A DNA stretch of 64,000 nucleotides from NCBI RefSeq assembly GCF_003073045.1, contig NC_037596.1:6901416-6965415 (forward strand). Reading direction: 5' to 3'. The notes below the pieces were generated by a model. That model did not search any database and was not told the origin of the DNA. It saw nothing but the letters and a program-made list of their open reading frames with translations. The position numbers and the translations under genes were made by a program. This document shows, one piece after another, positions 1-13,410 of the stretch (position 1 is the stretch's first letter; each line of letters starts with the position of its first letter). The stretch is from Pomacea canaliculata (Eukaryota > Mollusca > Gastropoda > Architaenioglossa > Ampullariidae).

Positions 1-2004
1 AAGGGAACTTTCGCCGGCGAGCTGAGTGTTTGGCGGAAGACTGGACTCACCATCCACAAACAGATTTATAACGCTGCAAAGCCAAGCGTTGCAAAATGTG
101 TCAACAAGGCCAAAACATCATATCTTCAGGCCCAAATAAATAATTGCAACTCCTCCAGAACACTTTTTGACATCTGCAGTCGAATGACTGGAACTAGCAA
201 GGCGATGCCGCTACCCACTGACTGTCCTGCTTCACAGCTGCCACAAGTGTTTTGTGACTATTTTGCTGACAATATTTCGGACATTTGATCATCGTTGGAT
301 GCGATATCGTTGCCTGACAGCATCTCCTGTGATATTCTTCTGGGATGCTCTCGGATAAAATTTCGACCAGCCTCTAATGCTGATATAAAGGCGATTATTC
401 TAAAGGCGATTATTCTAAAAAGCCAAACCAACAATTTTCCAGTTACACCCAATACGAACAAGCCTTCTTCTTGAGTGCTTAGATATTTTATTTCCTTGCA
501 CAACCATTGTAAATGTCTGCTTGTCTTCAGGTGTTTTCCTATCTTTGTTTAAAAATGTCCTTGTGAAGCAACTTCTTAAGAAATCCACTCTTGATGTCAA
601 TGTGTTGAACAATTATCGCCCAGTTTCCAACTTGTCTTTTTTTTTCAATGATCATAGAGAAAGTCGTTTAGACACAGCCTACTTACAAGAGCACAAGCTC
701 ATTCCCCAATGCTCAGCCAGCATATGGACCTTTTCACAGTACTGAAACTGCTGGGGACGACACACAAGACATAGAAACCACACTAGTCCCACATGTATCC
801 TTTGTGACAACAGATTACAGACATTTTTAGGTGGACCTATACTCATAGACGACTCTCAAGTTACAGCTGTCTTTCAATCTGTGGACTATGATTAACAAGT
901 TACAGCTGTTTGTCCGTCTATTATGATAGACAAATTACAGCTGTCTTTTAGTCTGTTTACTATGATAAACAAGTGACAGCTGTCTGTCAGTCTGTCTTAT
1001 GAATTACGCAAGATGAGCGCCATCCGTCGCATTCTGTCTACGTGCTACCAGCATCTTGTCTGTGTGTTTGTTTTATCCAGACTTGATTACTGCAACTCCT
1101 TGCTTGCTGGCTGCTCTGTATACCTTCTTCACAAACTCCAGAAAGTACAGAACTCTGCTGCACGTCTTGCGCCAGGAAACGGGACCACTCCACACCTCTC
1201 CTTCGTTGTCTACACTGGCTTCCCATCCGTTCTGACATCCAGTACAAACTGTCCGTGTTGTGTTTTAATATCTTTTCTGGCACCTGCCCTGATTATTTCT
1301 CTGAACTGCTCTTCCCTTACATCCCAGCTAGACAACTCCTCTCCTCGTCTGATGATCGTCTCCTTACTCTTCCTGTCACTAAAGCAACAACATAAAATTA
1401 TAGTCACAGGATGTTTAGTTATTGTGCTGCTGCACTTGAACTTTCTCCCTGTACATATCCGCCACCTACCCACTATTGAATCCTTTACACGTGCACTGAA
1501 AACGCACCTCTCCTGTAAACATTACTTCTAACAACCTTTCCCGTCTCCTTTTTCACACCCTTCCTTTGCAATATCATGTCACCCTCAGTTCTTGTTCTTG
1601 TTATTTAGTTCCCATTTGTGTTTCTGTATTTGATTTTATTCTTCGTTCGTAAGGTTGTTCATTCTTCTATAGCTCATTAGTTATCTGTTTGTTTTCCTGT
1701 CCCTCGTATGCTGTCCATGTTTCGTTCTTGTTCTTAAGCGCTAAGAGCATGCTCCTTAGGAGTGTGTGTCATGCTGTGATGAATATAATTTATGTATGTT
1801 TTTTGCTTGGTTTATATATATAATTGTTACTTGCCCATAATTTATTTTCCTCATTCCAATATTTCTCAATGTTGACATCTTTTAACGCTGCACCTTGCAC
1901 AGTACTTTATATCTTATTTCTATTTTTAACTTTTATTTTTGTTACTAGAGCATCTTCTCATGTTCCAATTGCCCACTGGGACAAATAAAGTTGGTCATTG
2001 TCAT
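1..2004 (+). mobile_element. Decayed LINE (CR1/L2-like non-LTR retrotransposon)
   Basis: Fragments of a reverse-transcriptase ORF lie in the expected order. Residues just upstream of the RT domain are at 1-420 (an in-frame TGA at 286-288 interrupts otherwise continuous coding). The segment with the motif NNYRPVSNLS is at 521-645, followed by LQEHKLIPQC at 687-716. The C-terminal region at 1013-1530 contains SRLDYCNSLLAG and LQKVQNSAARL, both typical of CR1/L2/Jockey-type elements. The central RT core (catalytic YxDD region) is missing and replaced by a short tandem repeat. A 3' tail with GGGACAAATAAAGTT near 1980 resembles the usual end of such elements. The copy is truncated at the window edge, internally deleted and frameshifted, so it cannot be active. 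The clade is inferred from motifs only. Confidence 0.8.
857..1003 (+). repeat. Minisatellite, about 4 copies of a 36-39 bp unit
   Basis: Four successive degenerate copies begin with CAAGTTACAGCTGTC or a close variant, continue with a TCTGT..ACTATGAT stretch, and sit inside the deleted core of the LINE. The copies differ by several substitutions, so the repeat is not recent. Confidence 0.75.
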
Positions 2005-5000
2005 ACATGCAATTTCTCTCATTTCTTTCACACACTGAATAATTGTTTCCAGGTAATACATTCACACCTAATTATATGTCTCATTCACTCTTTTCCGGTA
2101 TTAAATCGTCTTAATCGTATCATGTCACTGGATGTCCCTAAAGTGTCCCTAATTTTATTTGGTCTTAGATGTTAGTTAATATACCTTTTGTAAAGTCACT
2201 ACAATTATTTATACACATTTTGAATCTTGCGTCTGTAACCCTCAGAGAGTGAGTTATCACAGGCTCCACGTTGATCATGCCATTGGATATTGTGGATTAA
2301 GAACACGTAGCTGACCTTTAAACTACTCACAAACACAGTCCAATTATTGTATTAACTCGTTCTATCTCTCACCGTTTATATATCTTGTTCAGTCAGTTCT
2401 GTTAAAGTATTCTTGTTGACTATTTTTTTTAACCAACTCATCGTCGTTACTTCTCATTTTCACTGTCTTCTAATGTACTTCAAATTCATCGTTGCCCTTT
2501 TTTCTGTCCATTTATGAACTACATATAACGAGCTTTGGTGTATACTATGATGTATTGCTCATGTTAATGTGCCATTCTGCGCTAAAGAAACTACTCATTC
2601 TTGTATTTTGTTTGTTGTTGTTGTTGTTGTTATTGTTGATTGGAGAGCGATGGAAAAGTTCAATAATGACAGATTTAGTCGGACCCACGATCCCGACACA
2701 TCACTGACATGTAGTCTGCAGGTCCTTCCACAAGTCCTGACTACATAGTGTCTTGTCCAGATGATATGACCGTGACTTTCAGACCTCAAGTAATGATGGG
2801 TGCATGTTAATACGAGCGCACTCGTGTTTATATTTGGCTCATGAAGTGGGAAAGTGTTCCTGACAACCAGTTCACTTGCATTCTAATCCCGCGCAGCGCT
2901 GACTGTCAATAAAAACAATCGAGTGGTTAGCCCAATCCACAGGAAGTTTTCAAGAGGCACTTGAGTTCATCGGTCAGTGTTGTCAATCTTATTCCTTCTG
3001 TCTTCTCTGCCAGTGACTAATTCCAGCCTTCCGTTCTATCTGTGTACTCTAATCAATTCCATTGTTTTGTTTGAACTAATTTTTGTAGCACAAACCACTT
3101 TTCGCGCATCAAAGATGCTACTGTTCTTGTCATTGTAATTTTAAATTAACGCTAGTCAGCTGAAAGAGGTTTCTTCCACGTTGACTGTCAGCTTTCGTGG
3201 TGAAAATGAACTAAGTTATGAACGGAAATATGCCAACAAAGAGCAGTTGGTCGTCTGTACATACACACTGTATTAACGTCCTGATGTCTTCTAAAAATTC
3301 AAACATCTGTTTCCGCTACCGGAGATTAATAGTCGTAGTGGGAAGTTGTGTTTGAGAGATGGAGAAAGGGTGGAAGAAGGAGGTGACAGCGACAGGATGC
3401 AATTGAGAGAGTTATCTTTACTAATAGTACTATAATTTTGTACACTCTCATTTTGTTCAGCTGATAAGTAGAGACTTAAAATATTTATCTATATGCAGCG
3501 GACTACATTCAAGACTCTACACTTCACCTGTTCTCTCTCTCTCTCTGCCTTTTATTTCTTTTGACTAATGCGTCCTGCCGATATCTCTTTGTTGATTATG
3601 TTTTAGCGAACTCTTTGTGTTTACTCTGTTATCGCTGTGTCTTCACTGTATTTTCGAGTTTATCCTGATTGTTGTTCTGTTCTTTCTTTTGCTTCATAGT
3701 AAAATAGCTTTCGCTGCTTTTAATTCAGCGCTTAGTGCAGTCTGTAGTATTATAGCGATACTGAACTGCATAAATTACATATTTATTATTATTAGCAGTA
3801 GTATACTGTAAGTGTTTAGTGGTTAGTGGTAAACTGGTGCATAATATATATTTGAGCCTAAAGCTCTAAACAGAACGTTTTTTCTATTTCTTTTCTTAAA
3901 ATACCAGGGACTCGAAAAGAAGCGAAAATGTATTCACAATGAGGATAAACTGCATGGCGCCTCCTAAACCTTCCAACTTCCTCCCTCCCATGTAATATAA
4001 TGTATAACTGGTATAATGGGTATAATGGAAATGTGTTTAAACGCAAGTTAATCTGTCATGGATGTTCATGATTTATCCCTTATAATTTTCTCTAGAGTTT
4101 CCGATGAACTATATCTCAATCATGTAAGGAGACAAAGTCTAAGCATTTTAAATACTTGTGCCATAGAAAGAGAATGAGCAATTTCATCCTGTTTTAAATA
4201 TAACATATACACATTATAAGCATATGAAAAACAAATTTATTTAAAATAAATTAACCTGTTTATATCGGTTTTACATAAAAGTTTTCTATACTATATATTC
4301 AGCTTATATATTTACGTGTGATTTATACAATTAATGATTTAGGTAATAAATATCATGGCAGTTTATTAAGTTGTTTTATATAATATAAATATATGGTAAT
4401 ATTTATATCCTTTTCATACTTTAATTGTTACCGTCAGTGCTGTTGTCTCCTTTATAATTCCATCAAAAAAGTAAATTTCAAGGAATGTAACTCTGAAAAA
4501 CTGTTATGATTGCAGTAGTTCCTTCCCTTGAATAGGAGAGTTGTAAAGCAGACGATTATCAAAATATCTGTTAATCTAGCTACTGGTCACAAGTAAACCC
4601 TCAAAACCTATTAAAGTTTCAGAACGTCTGGAATATGAAAAAGAACCTTTAATTAGTTAAGTAATATAAATTTTTTATTAAAGTTGGCTTCTTCCGTATA
4701 TAAGGGTTGAGCTGGAAATTTTTGAGTTGCTTGACTTGGGTAGTAACCAGACCGGAAAATAAGATAAATTTAGCAACGACGCTTGTTGTAAAGAGTTCAA
4801 GCCTGGAGCCTCTCAAAGTCTGTCCATGCCTTGTTGTCATGTGTCTCATACCCAAGTGTCATAGAAACTGCCCTGTAAGTAGAATGTATACTTTACATAT
4901 TAATATTAAATAGTTATCCTTATCAGTCACAAAGACCTGACGGGTCATACCTGCGAACCACTCGCTCTGTCCACCACTAGGCCAGAAAATTCAAGAGGAG

Positions 5001-5851
5001 ACAAACTTTACACACAGTCTACACCTTTCCAAAAAGCAAAGAGACCCATTAAAAAAAGGCAATAGATATGAAACATTTATTTAGAACAGGAAATGAGAAA
5101 GCCTTCGTTTAATGACGTCGTTACCTCCCCTGAAGAGTTCTTCACTGTAGCTGTGGGGCTTACCTCCCTTGCACCGTCTGCACAGTAGATTTTGAGTGAG
5201 CAGGGGAATAATTTCTGGCTAAACAAGTCACGCTGATGTCCTACACAGAGAGCCCCTTGACACTATTCAGTTGTATACTGTTGTCTAAAATTAATATCAA
5301 GTAGTTATTACCACATATCCTAAACTTTTATAACGCTTGTGTATTACCTTTAGTCTGGTCTGTAAACATAAAAGCTTTAATTTCCACCGCGGGAATTTGC
5401 AAAATATCTATATATCACAAAGTCGAAAAAATAAACAGAACGCAAAACAAGATTTGTATTTAATGACAGCACTGCTGTGGAACAGACGCAGTTCTTTGCA
5501 ATGAAAAAATCTACTGTACTTACCTGCCGACCCATACCATGTGGAGTGATGGCACCACCACAAATGGTAATCCCATGTCTGCACTGTGTGTAAAATTTCT
5601 GTTCCAAAGAATAAATATATGCACATTGGTTTTATTTTTTGATATAATATACATATTAGTTAAAGAAATAATAGTTATAAATTGGGGAAAAGACGATGTT
5701 ACTTAAAGTAGCTCAGTTTTCACATTCAACTATTACACACTCAACGTTACAATTTTAAATATATTTTACACGCTTAAATGTTGGCATGAGCAGAGATGGG
5801 ATGCACATGTGTGAATACAAGATTCTCACTTCTTTTAAACTAATGTTTGCC

Positions 5852-5947
<96 letters not shown>

Positions 5948-6589
5948 GAGATTCTCTAGAATACTGTTTCGCTTTGATTGCTTGTTTATTAACATATCAT
6001 GAGATCGATAATTGCGATGTCAAAATAGAAAGGGTAAAAACAATTATCCAAAACTCGTCTTTGTGAAGGCGTCCACACATGTTGACATGAACCCGTGCCA
6101 GTCTTCCTGTAATTCAGAGGAGAAATATATTGTAACTGCTACTGAAAGTGCATACAAACCAGCAAAATTTTTTTCTACGAAATACAACATTGTGTTGCAG
6201 CAACTGCTTCTATTCCATATATTTCTATAGCTGAATTCACGCGCCCTGCACAGTGTCTACCTCTACCATCACCTTAACTACAAATATCTTACAAATTCTA
6301 TAGTAAGGAGCATGCTAACTCTTCCCCTTTTTTTTTTATTAACATGCTAATCAAAAGAAATGAAATAGCAATGCTGGTAAACATGGAGCTAATAATAAAA
6401 TAGACACGTGACAGGAAATCCATCCATTATTAAATCCACTCTTCAAAGCATTCCCAGTTTCTCTTTATTTTTCTGTGACACTTATTGCCAACGTTGTCTC
6501 AGTCTGTGTGCATGTGTTTACACAGCAGGATGGAAGCGACAAGCACACAGCTGCTTACATGCACACATCCCCTCACTCATCCTAAACTG
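2005..6589. other. Gene-free stretch
   Basis: AT-rich sequence with only short open frames of low complexity. I see no conserved motif, exon with matching splice phases, or RNA gene. Contents are a short TC run near 3530-3546, the large CTGT microsatellite and poly-T/A tracts. Any downstream exon of gene A would have to lie here or just above, but none is recognisable. Confidence 0.5.
5850..5947 (+). repeat. (CTGT)n microsatellite, about 24 copies
   Basis: An almost perfect run of the tetranucleotide CTGT covers close to 100 bp without interruption. This purity suggests a young, length-variable locus. Confidence 0.97.
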
Positions 6590-6790
6590 CCTCTCGACAT
6601 ACCCTCAAGACATAGCACTTACCTTTGACCTGACCTGGCTTGTGTCACGTGACGTAGCCTTGCTTGCTTACAAGCACGTGCTCTCAGCAAGAGTTGATAA
6701 CGGACTTAAGTGTATCCTGCATCATGTTGGCCTTTCGTAAACTCCCCATCCTGCTCTTTTGGTAATACCGAACTTTGAACGAACGACTCG
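6590..6790. repeat. Array module D, copy 1 (with GTCACGTGAC palindrome)
   Basis: This block is homologous to 12465-12690 and 20990-21220. It contains the perfect E-box palindrome GTCACGTGAC at about 6645, a shared GACCTGACCTGGC stretch and a shared stretch around ATGTTGGCCTTTCGT. It lies downstream of gene A. It may be an old promoter or a 3' flank copied with the array. Confidence 0.75.
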
Positions 6791-7494
6791 AGCCTCAGTA
6801 ATACCGTTACTTGTAACGACGGATATTTTAAAACATGTTTGTAGATATTATATTATGTCTGTCTAGCGTTGTCTTTGCATTTATTTCTCAGTTTTTATCC
6901 ATTTGTCCTGATGAGCGTCTTGTCTCATTTTATATTAATTTGTTTGTGCTTGTTTGTTTGCTTCCTCTTAAGTTTGTCTTTTTATAATGGTTGACTGCGT
7001 TTTAAACTGTGCATTATATTTAATTATCGCTTAATGAAATGTATGCTTAGGTGTTTATAATAATAATCTGTCATTTTACTCGTCTAGATGTTTGTGATTG
7101 TGTTGATTAAGCTTGGATTTATACATGACTGTGCATGCTTGTTTCTGCGGGTTTTTTTTTTTCTTTTGTGTGTGTGTGTGTGACAGAGAGAGAAAGAAAG
7201 TCTGTTAGTGCTGGTATGTTTTTCAATACAGACAACATTTAGTTGGTTTAGGCTTCCTTTTATAGCTATATCTGCTTCCATTATAATTCCAGACCCTTCA
7301 GAGAGCCTTTTCAAATTATATTTTGATTGTATATTATTTCTCCATGACTAAAAAGTCCTGAAGTCAGACACGAGGATTGAACTTTGTGTTTTCGTGTCTC
7401 ACTTGGTAAACTTTTTTTGGTATCATTTAAATTATATCCCATTATCTAAGTCACGTTCTCTAGATTGAATATACTTAATTAAATGAACATGCAC

Positions 7495-10400
7495 TCAAGC
7501 ATTCATTTGCTCACCAATCCGCACTGTCAAGATTCCTTCACCAACTTCGTTGACCACCACAAGTCTGTAGAAGCCTGATTCCATCTCAGAGGAATTTGCA
7601 GAGGATACTAGAGAGCAGTTAAACCGGTCAAAGTCGTCGGGATAGGAATTACAGTCCAAAGATATTATTGAGAGTTGGCTGTCTGGGTGAGGTATGTTGG
7701 TGGTTGGACTGGTTCCCAGGTACATCAAGGTGGCATTGTGAGGCTTGGGAAACGCGATCACATCAAACTGCATGTTTGTCATCGCGATGACATCGTCAGA
7801 CAAGGAACGGGGCTTACCTGCCAGGTGATAAGTGGTGATAGTAAAGTAATAGTGTGTTTGAGAGTCAATATATCATAAAGTAACTTTCTCAGTTTCTAAT
7901 AAATTAGGCTTAATGTAAGTTACCATAAAAAACTATTTAGAGCTTAAGGTTTTTAGAAATTCATTACTATATCTCTTAAAAACCAAACTTACAACAAATG
8001 AGAAAAAAAGAAACAACTGCGAAAGAGATTCATAATTAATAAAGTTAACTCACGCCCAACACTAGCCATGTAGGTATCTCCTCTAAGTTCCTCTGCCCCC
8101 CACACAAGCTGACATCTCAGCCACGTCTTCCCATGATCACTCATCGTCAAGGTGCGGTTGTAACGGAGCTCAGATGAGTTTTCATCACCCAGCTCTGTGG
8201 TGGCCGATGATGTCATGTTTGCTCCATACCCGACCATCCATCTCAAAGAACCTTGTGGTTGACCCAGACTAGTTGTCCTACACACACAGCTGACTTCTGT
8301 GTTTTCTAACACGTGACCACCAGGATGACATGAGACATTTGGCGAGGCTGGTCGTTCTGCGAATAAATGGAAACAGAATCTAGTTCATAGTTCAAAGATA
8401 CTGTCATATAGAAGCAATGCTGTTCTTTTATTGAAATTTGCATATCTTTGCAAAATGTTTTAATATTTACAAAGTATTAACTCTAGAATGGTGCAGATAC
8501 TGAATTTTATGTTAATTTTGTAGTTTTATGAATACAATTGCACCACATAGAACAAAGCGAGAACTAAAGGGGACAAATATATCATAATGGTAAATACAAA
8601 ATCAGACAACTTGTGAATATCTCATCAAAGTAAACAACCTTATACACTTACTAACTGTCAGACTTTGTCTGTCCCCAGTATTTACCACCGTCTGCTTGCT
8701 TCTCCCTGGGGAGGTGACAACATAGTAGTCATATTTTCCTTCAATAGCCGGAAGTTGTGTATAAAACAAACAGTTTCCAGACACTTTGAACTCATTGTTT
8801 GCTATTAGCTGGCTGGTGACACTAGTCGTCATGGCGATGGTCTGTAGCGGTATGAACACTGACTAAAAACCAAATAAAAAAGACAACAAAAAAGACGAAA
8901 GAAAGTGACATCGTCAACAAAAGGAAAGGAGATATCACAATATTGCGATTTAATTTGTTTATTACATTTACTAGAACCTAGAGAAAGATAACATGTAAGT
9001 ACTACACCATCTGTTAAATCTTTTTGTTTAAAAGATAAAACACAACGCATGCTAATTTACAATAACGAGTTCTTTACTACAACAACACATAGATATTACT
9101 CTGTGTGTGTGGTCTAATTTTCATCAGGAAATTTCAGCATAAAGAAAAAAAAATTCAATTGTTTTAGTTTATTGTGTGAAAAACTTTCTTCCACTCTACT
9201 TCAATACCTTACAGCTTAAAAGGTCTATGAAACATAAATTAGCTGTATTTTATACCAGGACCATCGCGTGATTATTTGGGATATCTTCATTTAAATACAG
9301 TATTTAATGTCGTTTAACATTTACATTGTGTTTTCTACTGAGATGACAGGTGTAAATTCTCCGAGAGGAGTAGGCGCTGCTGATGTTGCAGGATACCGTG
9401 ACATTCCAAGATGTCGCCATGGCCGTGCATACAGTGCCTTGTGCAGCATCTGTTGTTAACAAAACAGTTTACAACATTTGCTAACATTAAAACTGCTGCC
9501 ATCATGCAAGAAAAAGAATTTGTATCTGTAGGTCCAAGCGTTTGTGGGACAAATGCACATCATTGTGTAAAAGCTCCCTACAGCCTGCAGCCTTCTATAT
9601 ACTGAATACATCTAGCTCCTGAAAAACCTACTGGGACACAGAAAAATGAGTTTTTCTTTTTCCCACAAGAAAGTGCTTCTGCACTTTATAGCAGTAATGC
9701 AAATGATGTCTTGATAAGAACGGAAACAAGAGTAAGATGAGGAAACTAGAGGTTAAATCACACGGACCAATAGGTTATCTTTCCCGAACTATCAGTTTCT
9801 TGTGATCGTGAATGTTAAACCAGTTCAAAGAATAGTCTGTCACCTATGATTAGGGTTCAACATGTTCAATCATTAATTTCATCAATTCAGTCTGAACATT
9901 GTTTACTCACCAACATAGCTCAGTCCGCAGGTCGCCGTTTCTCTCCCAGTTTTGCACAACAGACTTCCGTTCACAATTGAGACATCATCGTGTATCTTTC
10001 TGTTGTTCACAGCATTAATTTCTAGCTCGTATTTAGATTTTGCAACAAATGTTTTGTCGAAGTCGTTATAAGTTTGCAAGTTGTTTTCCCACACGGCAAG
10101 CCGTTGGTGAGCTCCGCTCTTGCCGGTGACTAGTGTCCACTCCACGTACCCTGTGTTTGAGGTACACCTGAACGAGCGTGTCTCTCCGGGCTTTATTTCT
10201 ATCATATTTCCTTCACCGCAAGATTTGATTTGCACACCTGTTACTGACGACAGAAAACAAGTATGAGCTTATCTTCTTTGATTTCTTGATGATGACTGCA
10301 CTTCATATTATTTTTCTATCAGGTTAAAATATTTTCAGTTTAACTCAGCGTCGGATAGATAGAAACGTGTACAGAGACAGGAGAGAGTAGCTGGCTAAAC

Positions 10401-10558
10401 ATTGTTTCTTTTTTGTTTCTGTTCACCATGATAACAGATATTTTGACCAGATTTGTGTCAGTTATGTATAAAGAGGTATGAAAATGCATTGTTGTCTTAC
10501 CTCCTATTATTTGCCATCTAGTAAGAAGAAGAAGAAACAAGATGCTTCTTGCCACCAT
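7495..10558 (-). CDS. Gene A: secreted multi-Ig-domain protein, six exons
   Basis: The exons (minus strand) are 10558-10501, 10237-9911, 9449-9325, 8862-8652, 8356-8054 and 7817-7495. Intron phases are 1,1,0,1,1 and all have GT-AG borders. Together they give 448 codons with no stop. Exon 1 is a signal peptide (MVARSILFLLLLTRWQIIG). Exon 2 (residues 20-128) is an Ig domain with core FRC, EW and LLC plus an extra N/C-terminal cysteine pair. Exons 3-4 (129-240) and exon 5 (241-341, SCVC..LRW..WLRC) are further Ig-like units. Exon 6 (342-448) is Ig-like (SLDC, FNC, GFYRLVV). Many N-x-S/T sites (NVT, NIS, NGS, NMT, NRT, NAT) indicate an extracellular glycoprotein. No transmembrane or fibrinogen domain is visible. 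A GTGAGC donor at 7514 could splice to an unseen exon; otherwise the protein ends GEQMNA. It resembles the Ig part of gastropod FREP-type proteins, but family and function are unproven. Confidence 0.8.
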
Positions 10559-10893
10559 TCTCAAAATTTGTGCTGAGACAACTCAGTAATCAGAACTTAA
10601 CGAGTGTCGCCATGGCATTAAGCAAAACCGGAAGATATTTGAGTGGATCCGGACTGATTCCCGCGCAGAGTTCAAGAGTTTGGGTGTGGTTTAAATATCA
10701 GATGTCAATCTTGTGGCAGACGACTGCAATAACGAGACAGTTTATTTTATATCTAAAGTTTACGACGGACACTCATTGAAACATCGATACCAAAGTTCAA
10801 ACAAATTTTAGGATATATTTTTCTAGTGGTTTTCAATGTTTTATCTTGCTATGATGGAAGTCGGGATTGCCCAACACCGGGTCCGCTGGCTAG

Positions 10894-10942
10894 GTGCTGT
10901 TGCGGTCCTAACCTCCCCAAAGGAGCAACAAGGAATAAATTA
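10894..10942. repeat. Short dispersed repeat, copy 1
   Basis: The sequence ends in GCAACAAGGAATAAATTAA and shares its whole length, with substitutions, with 42533-42570. It looks like the 3' end of a SINE- or LINE-like interspersed repeat. No internal promoter boxes are recognisable. Confidence 0.45.
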
Positions 10943-11054
10943 ATAAAATAATGATGGAAATCGCATTAAGTTTATGGAAGACTGATAGCTTTTAGAGATG
11001 GGTCTAATCTCATGATCCTTAAGCCTTCCATCATCGTGCTAGCTCCATCCTCTC

Positions 11055-11330
11055 ATCTTAAGGAGGCAATGCCTAGAGTGAATTTGCTGTCGAAGATTCT
11101 AGAGCTCATTTTCTGGGGAATACAAAGTTTGCAGGAAGCGGCAGGAAATGCGAATTACTGGACTGGCATCGGTTTCACAAGTACTAAGTGTCAACCACTT
11201 GAGTAGAAGTAAGTACAGGAAAATTGTCTCGAAAATGAAATACGTTGTTCAGGTTTGACGACCCTTTATAAACCAAGGGGGACTACGATACTGTGTATGA
11301 AGTGTCCTCTGTTTGTAGGATATTGAGTTT
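11055..11330. repeat. Array module U, copy 1
   Basis: Noncoding block found three times. Shared landmarks are TCTAGAGCTCATTT, ATTACTGGACTG, CTTGAGTAGAAG and AACCAAGGGGGACT. In the array it lies upstream of a gene A-type first exon (here about 0.5-0.8 kb upstream), so it may carry regulatory sequence. Confidence 0.75.
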
Positions 11331-11411
11331 TAGCTTTTTTTATTTCCTTATTTATATGTATTTTAATCAGCGTTGAGAGAAACTGAATCGTGTTAGTTCT
11401 CCCATGCTGTA

Positions 11412-12200
11412 GTCTAAAGAAAAAAAATTCATATAGCGTTCGTCAGGTGGTCTGTGCTGTACACGTGTAATCACTGAGGTAGCTTGTAATCATGATCACA
11501 AGTTTTGTAGTTTTGTTTCTAAAATTTTGTAGATAAAACTCACATTAAAGGAATATTATTCTACTATGCACTGAATATAACTGAAAGGTAAATGACTGGT
11601 CATTAACGGTACTGTACCACTGATGATTACCTCCCTTTGATTGCACCATCTGCACCACAGCCAGGACTTTATAATAAAAGAGAATAAAAACTTGTAACAA
11701 AGTGATTGCAAAAAACAGCAAAGTTTTTTCTTTTTATGAATTGCAAAATTATATGTTGTCAAAAAGGATTAAAATAAATGTTTTTGACAGATTTTATAAA
11801 CAACAATTCTATAACATAGATTTCTGACATAATGATCTAATAAATTTATTGTTTTCAATTATTGTAGGACATATTCATCTTCATGATTTTGTTTTGCACT
11901 GAAAAGATAAATGGTGTCAAAATATATGTTTTTCGTTCTTTGTAAACTTTTGTGTCAGGTTAAAATACTGTTAAGCCTAAACTATGTCCCTAAAACCAGC
12001 AAAAAAAAATACTTTTTACACTTTCACTCGGCTTCTTAGTCATCCATTTCCTTAGCAACTGATAGTTTGGCACTTTACTAAAAATACTGAATATTGGAAA
12101 ATGTTCCGCTATAGACTGACTTTTTTTTATAAGAAAAGAGGGATCATGCGACTCCATAACAGTTTTGCAAAAGGTGTAGTTCTCTCCTCGAAACTTCTAT
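11412..12200. repeat. Array module X, copy 1, with deleted exon 5
   Basis: Homologous over about 0.75 kb to 19139-19905. In the other copy this block is the 3' end of gene C, running into the Ig exon 5. Here the homology stops at about 12190, just inside the exon, and jumps to sequence beyond it. The Ig exon has therefore been removed by a deletion of about 200 bp. An AATAAA in minus-strand sense lies near 11840 and near 19570 in the other copy, which suits a 3' UTR. Confidence 0.7.
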
Positions 12201-12464
12201 AAATTTGTATACTACATCTCTCACTCACACCCACACACACACACATATACAGTTCACTGATCGGTTTATAACAGCTAATGTAATAGAACCTAATTTTCTG
12301 CATCACTCATGATTTCTTTCCTTCTTCGAGCTCTGTCATGTATATCTGCATATTTAAGGAAATAAATCAAAGTATATAAACATGTAAACAAAAGATAAAG
12401 TTATGTCATGTCATATGAAGTCACAGATGAATATACTGCTTTCACAAATCCACTATCCCAACCC

Positions 12465-12690
12465 AAACTCTCTCGCGCATGCTCCCACATCAAGTGTCAC
12501 CCGGACCTGACCTGGCTGCTGTCACGTGACATAAACCCGCTCCCTTACAAGCCTCTGCATTGAGAAGAGGTGATAACGCCCTCAAGTGTTTCCTGAACCA
12601 TGCTGGCCTTTCGTGAATCCTCCATCCTGTACTTCCGTTACTACCGAAATTTGAACGAACAACTCGAGCCTCAGTAATGCTTTCATTAGT
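12465..12690. repeat. Array module D, copy 2
   Basis: Homologous to 6590-6790 and 20990-21220. It contains CTCGCGCATGCTCCC (NRF1-like core), GACCTGACCTGGC and the palindrome GTCACGTGAC at about 12519-12528. Confidence 0.75.
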
Positions 12691-13128
12691 TTAATACATT
12701 CACTAATGGATTTTGAATTTTTTTTTTTTGAATTTTATTTTTTTTTCATCTTTGCTCTCTTTCGTCTCCTTCTAAATATTATGTCTTTGTTGTTCATAAA
12801 TTCCTTCCTCGGATCTTTCCCAGCTTGTCCCTTTGCTCATCTTGTCTTTTCATTTTGTGTTAATTTGTTGGTGCATGTTTGTTTTTGTTTGGTAACTTTT
12901 TAATTTGCCTTTTGATAATTGTTGATTATGTTTGATAATCTTCGTTATACGTAATTATTGCTTTACTGAACAATATATGTTAAAGTCTTTATAATAATGA
13001 TTCATGTCATTTTAGGCGTGTATGTGTTTGTAATTGTGTTGTGCTTATACTCGCTATTGTGTGAGTTCATATGGTATATATGAGCGAGGTTCTTAAGATG
13101 AAAGATACCTAATCATAAGAACATGAAC

Positions 13129-13410
13129 TCAAGCATCCATTAGCTCACCAGTCCGCACTGTCAAGATGTCTTCGCCACCTTTGTTGACTGCCACAAGTCT
13201 GTAGAAGCCTGATTTCATTTCAGAATAATTGGCAGAGGGTACTAGAGTGCAGATAAACCGGTAAAGGTCGTTGGGATAGGAATTACAATCCAAAGATATT
13301 ATTAAGAGTTTCTGTCTGGGTGAATTATGTTGGTGGTTGGACTGGTTCATCGCTACCAAGATTGGGAAAGGGGATGACATTGTCATACAAGGAACTCTAC
13401 AATGAAGGGA
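13129..13410 (-). pseudogene. Relic of Ig exon 6
   Basis: Clearly homologous to exon 6 of gene A (ISLDCNSYPNDLYRF, SGFYRLVAVN, ILTVRTGELMDA). The 5' half is deleted in two places and out of frame, and the acceptor is altered. The GTGAGC-type end and the GE-x-MD/NA terminus are retained. No matching exons 2-5 lie in the same unit, so this is a dead fragment left by duplication and deletion. Gene B cannot use it in frame as it stands. Confidence 0.75.

Larger units (their letters stand above)
10559..11411. other. Upstream flank of gene A, including array module U
   Basis: There is no gene. The part from about 11055 to 11330 is homologous to 13735-14060 and 22740-23060. A short dispersed repeat lies at 10894-10942. 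The promoter of gene A should lie here on the minus strand, but I see no clear TATA box at the right distance. Confidence 0.5.

Noticed and set aside
1-7494. Fibrinogen-like (FReD) exons that would make gene A a true FREP
   Set aside because: None of the conserved fibrinogen-domain patterns appears on the minus strand downstream of gene A within the window.
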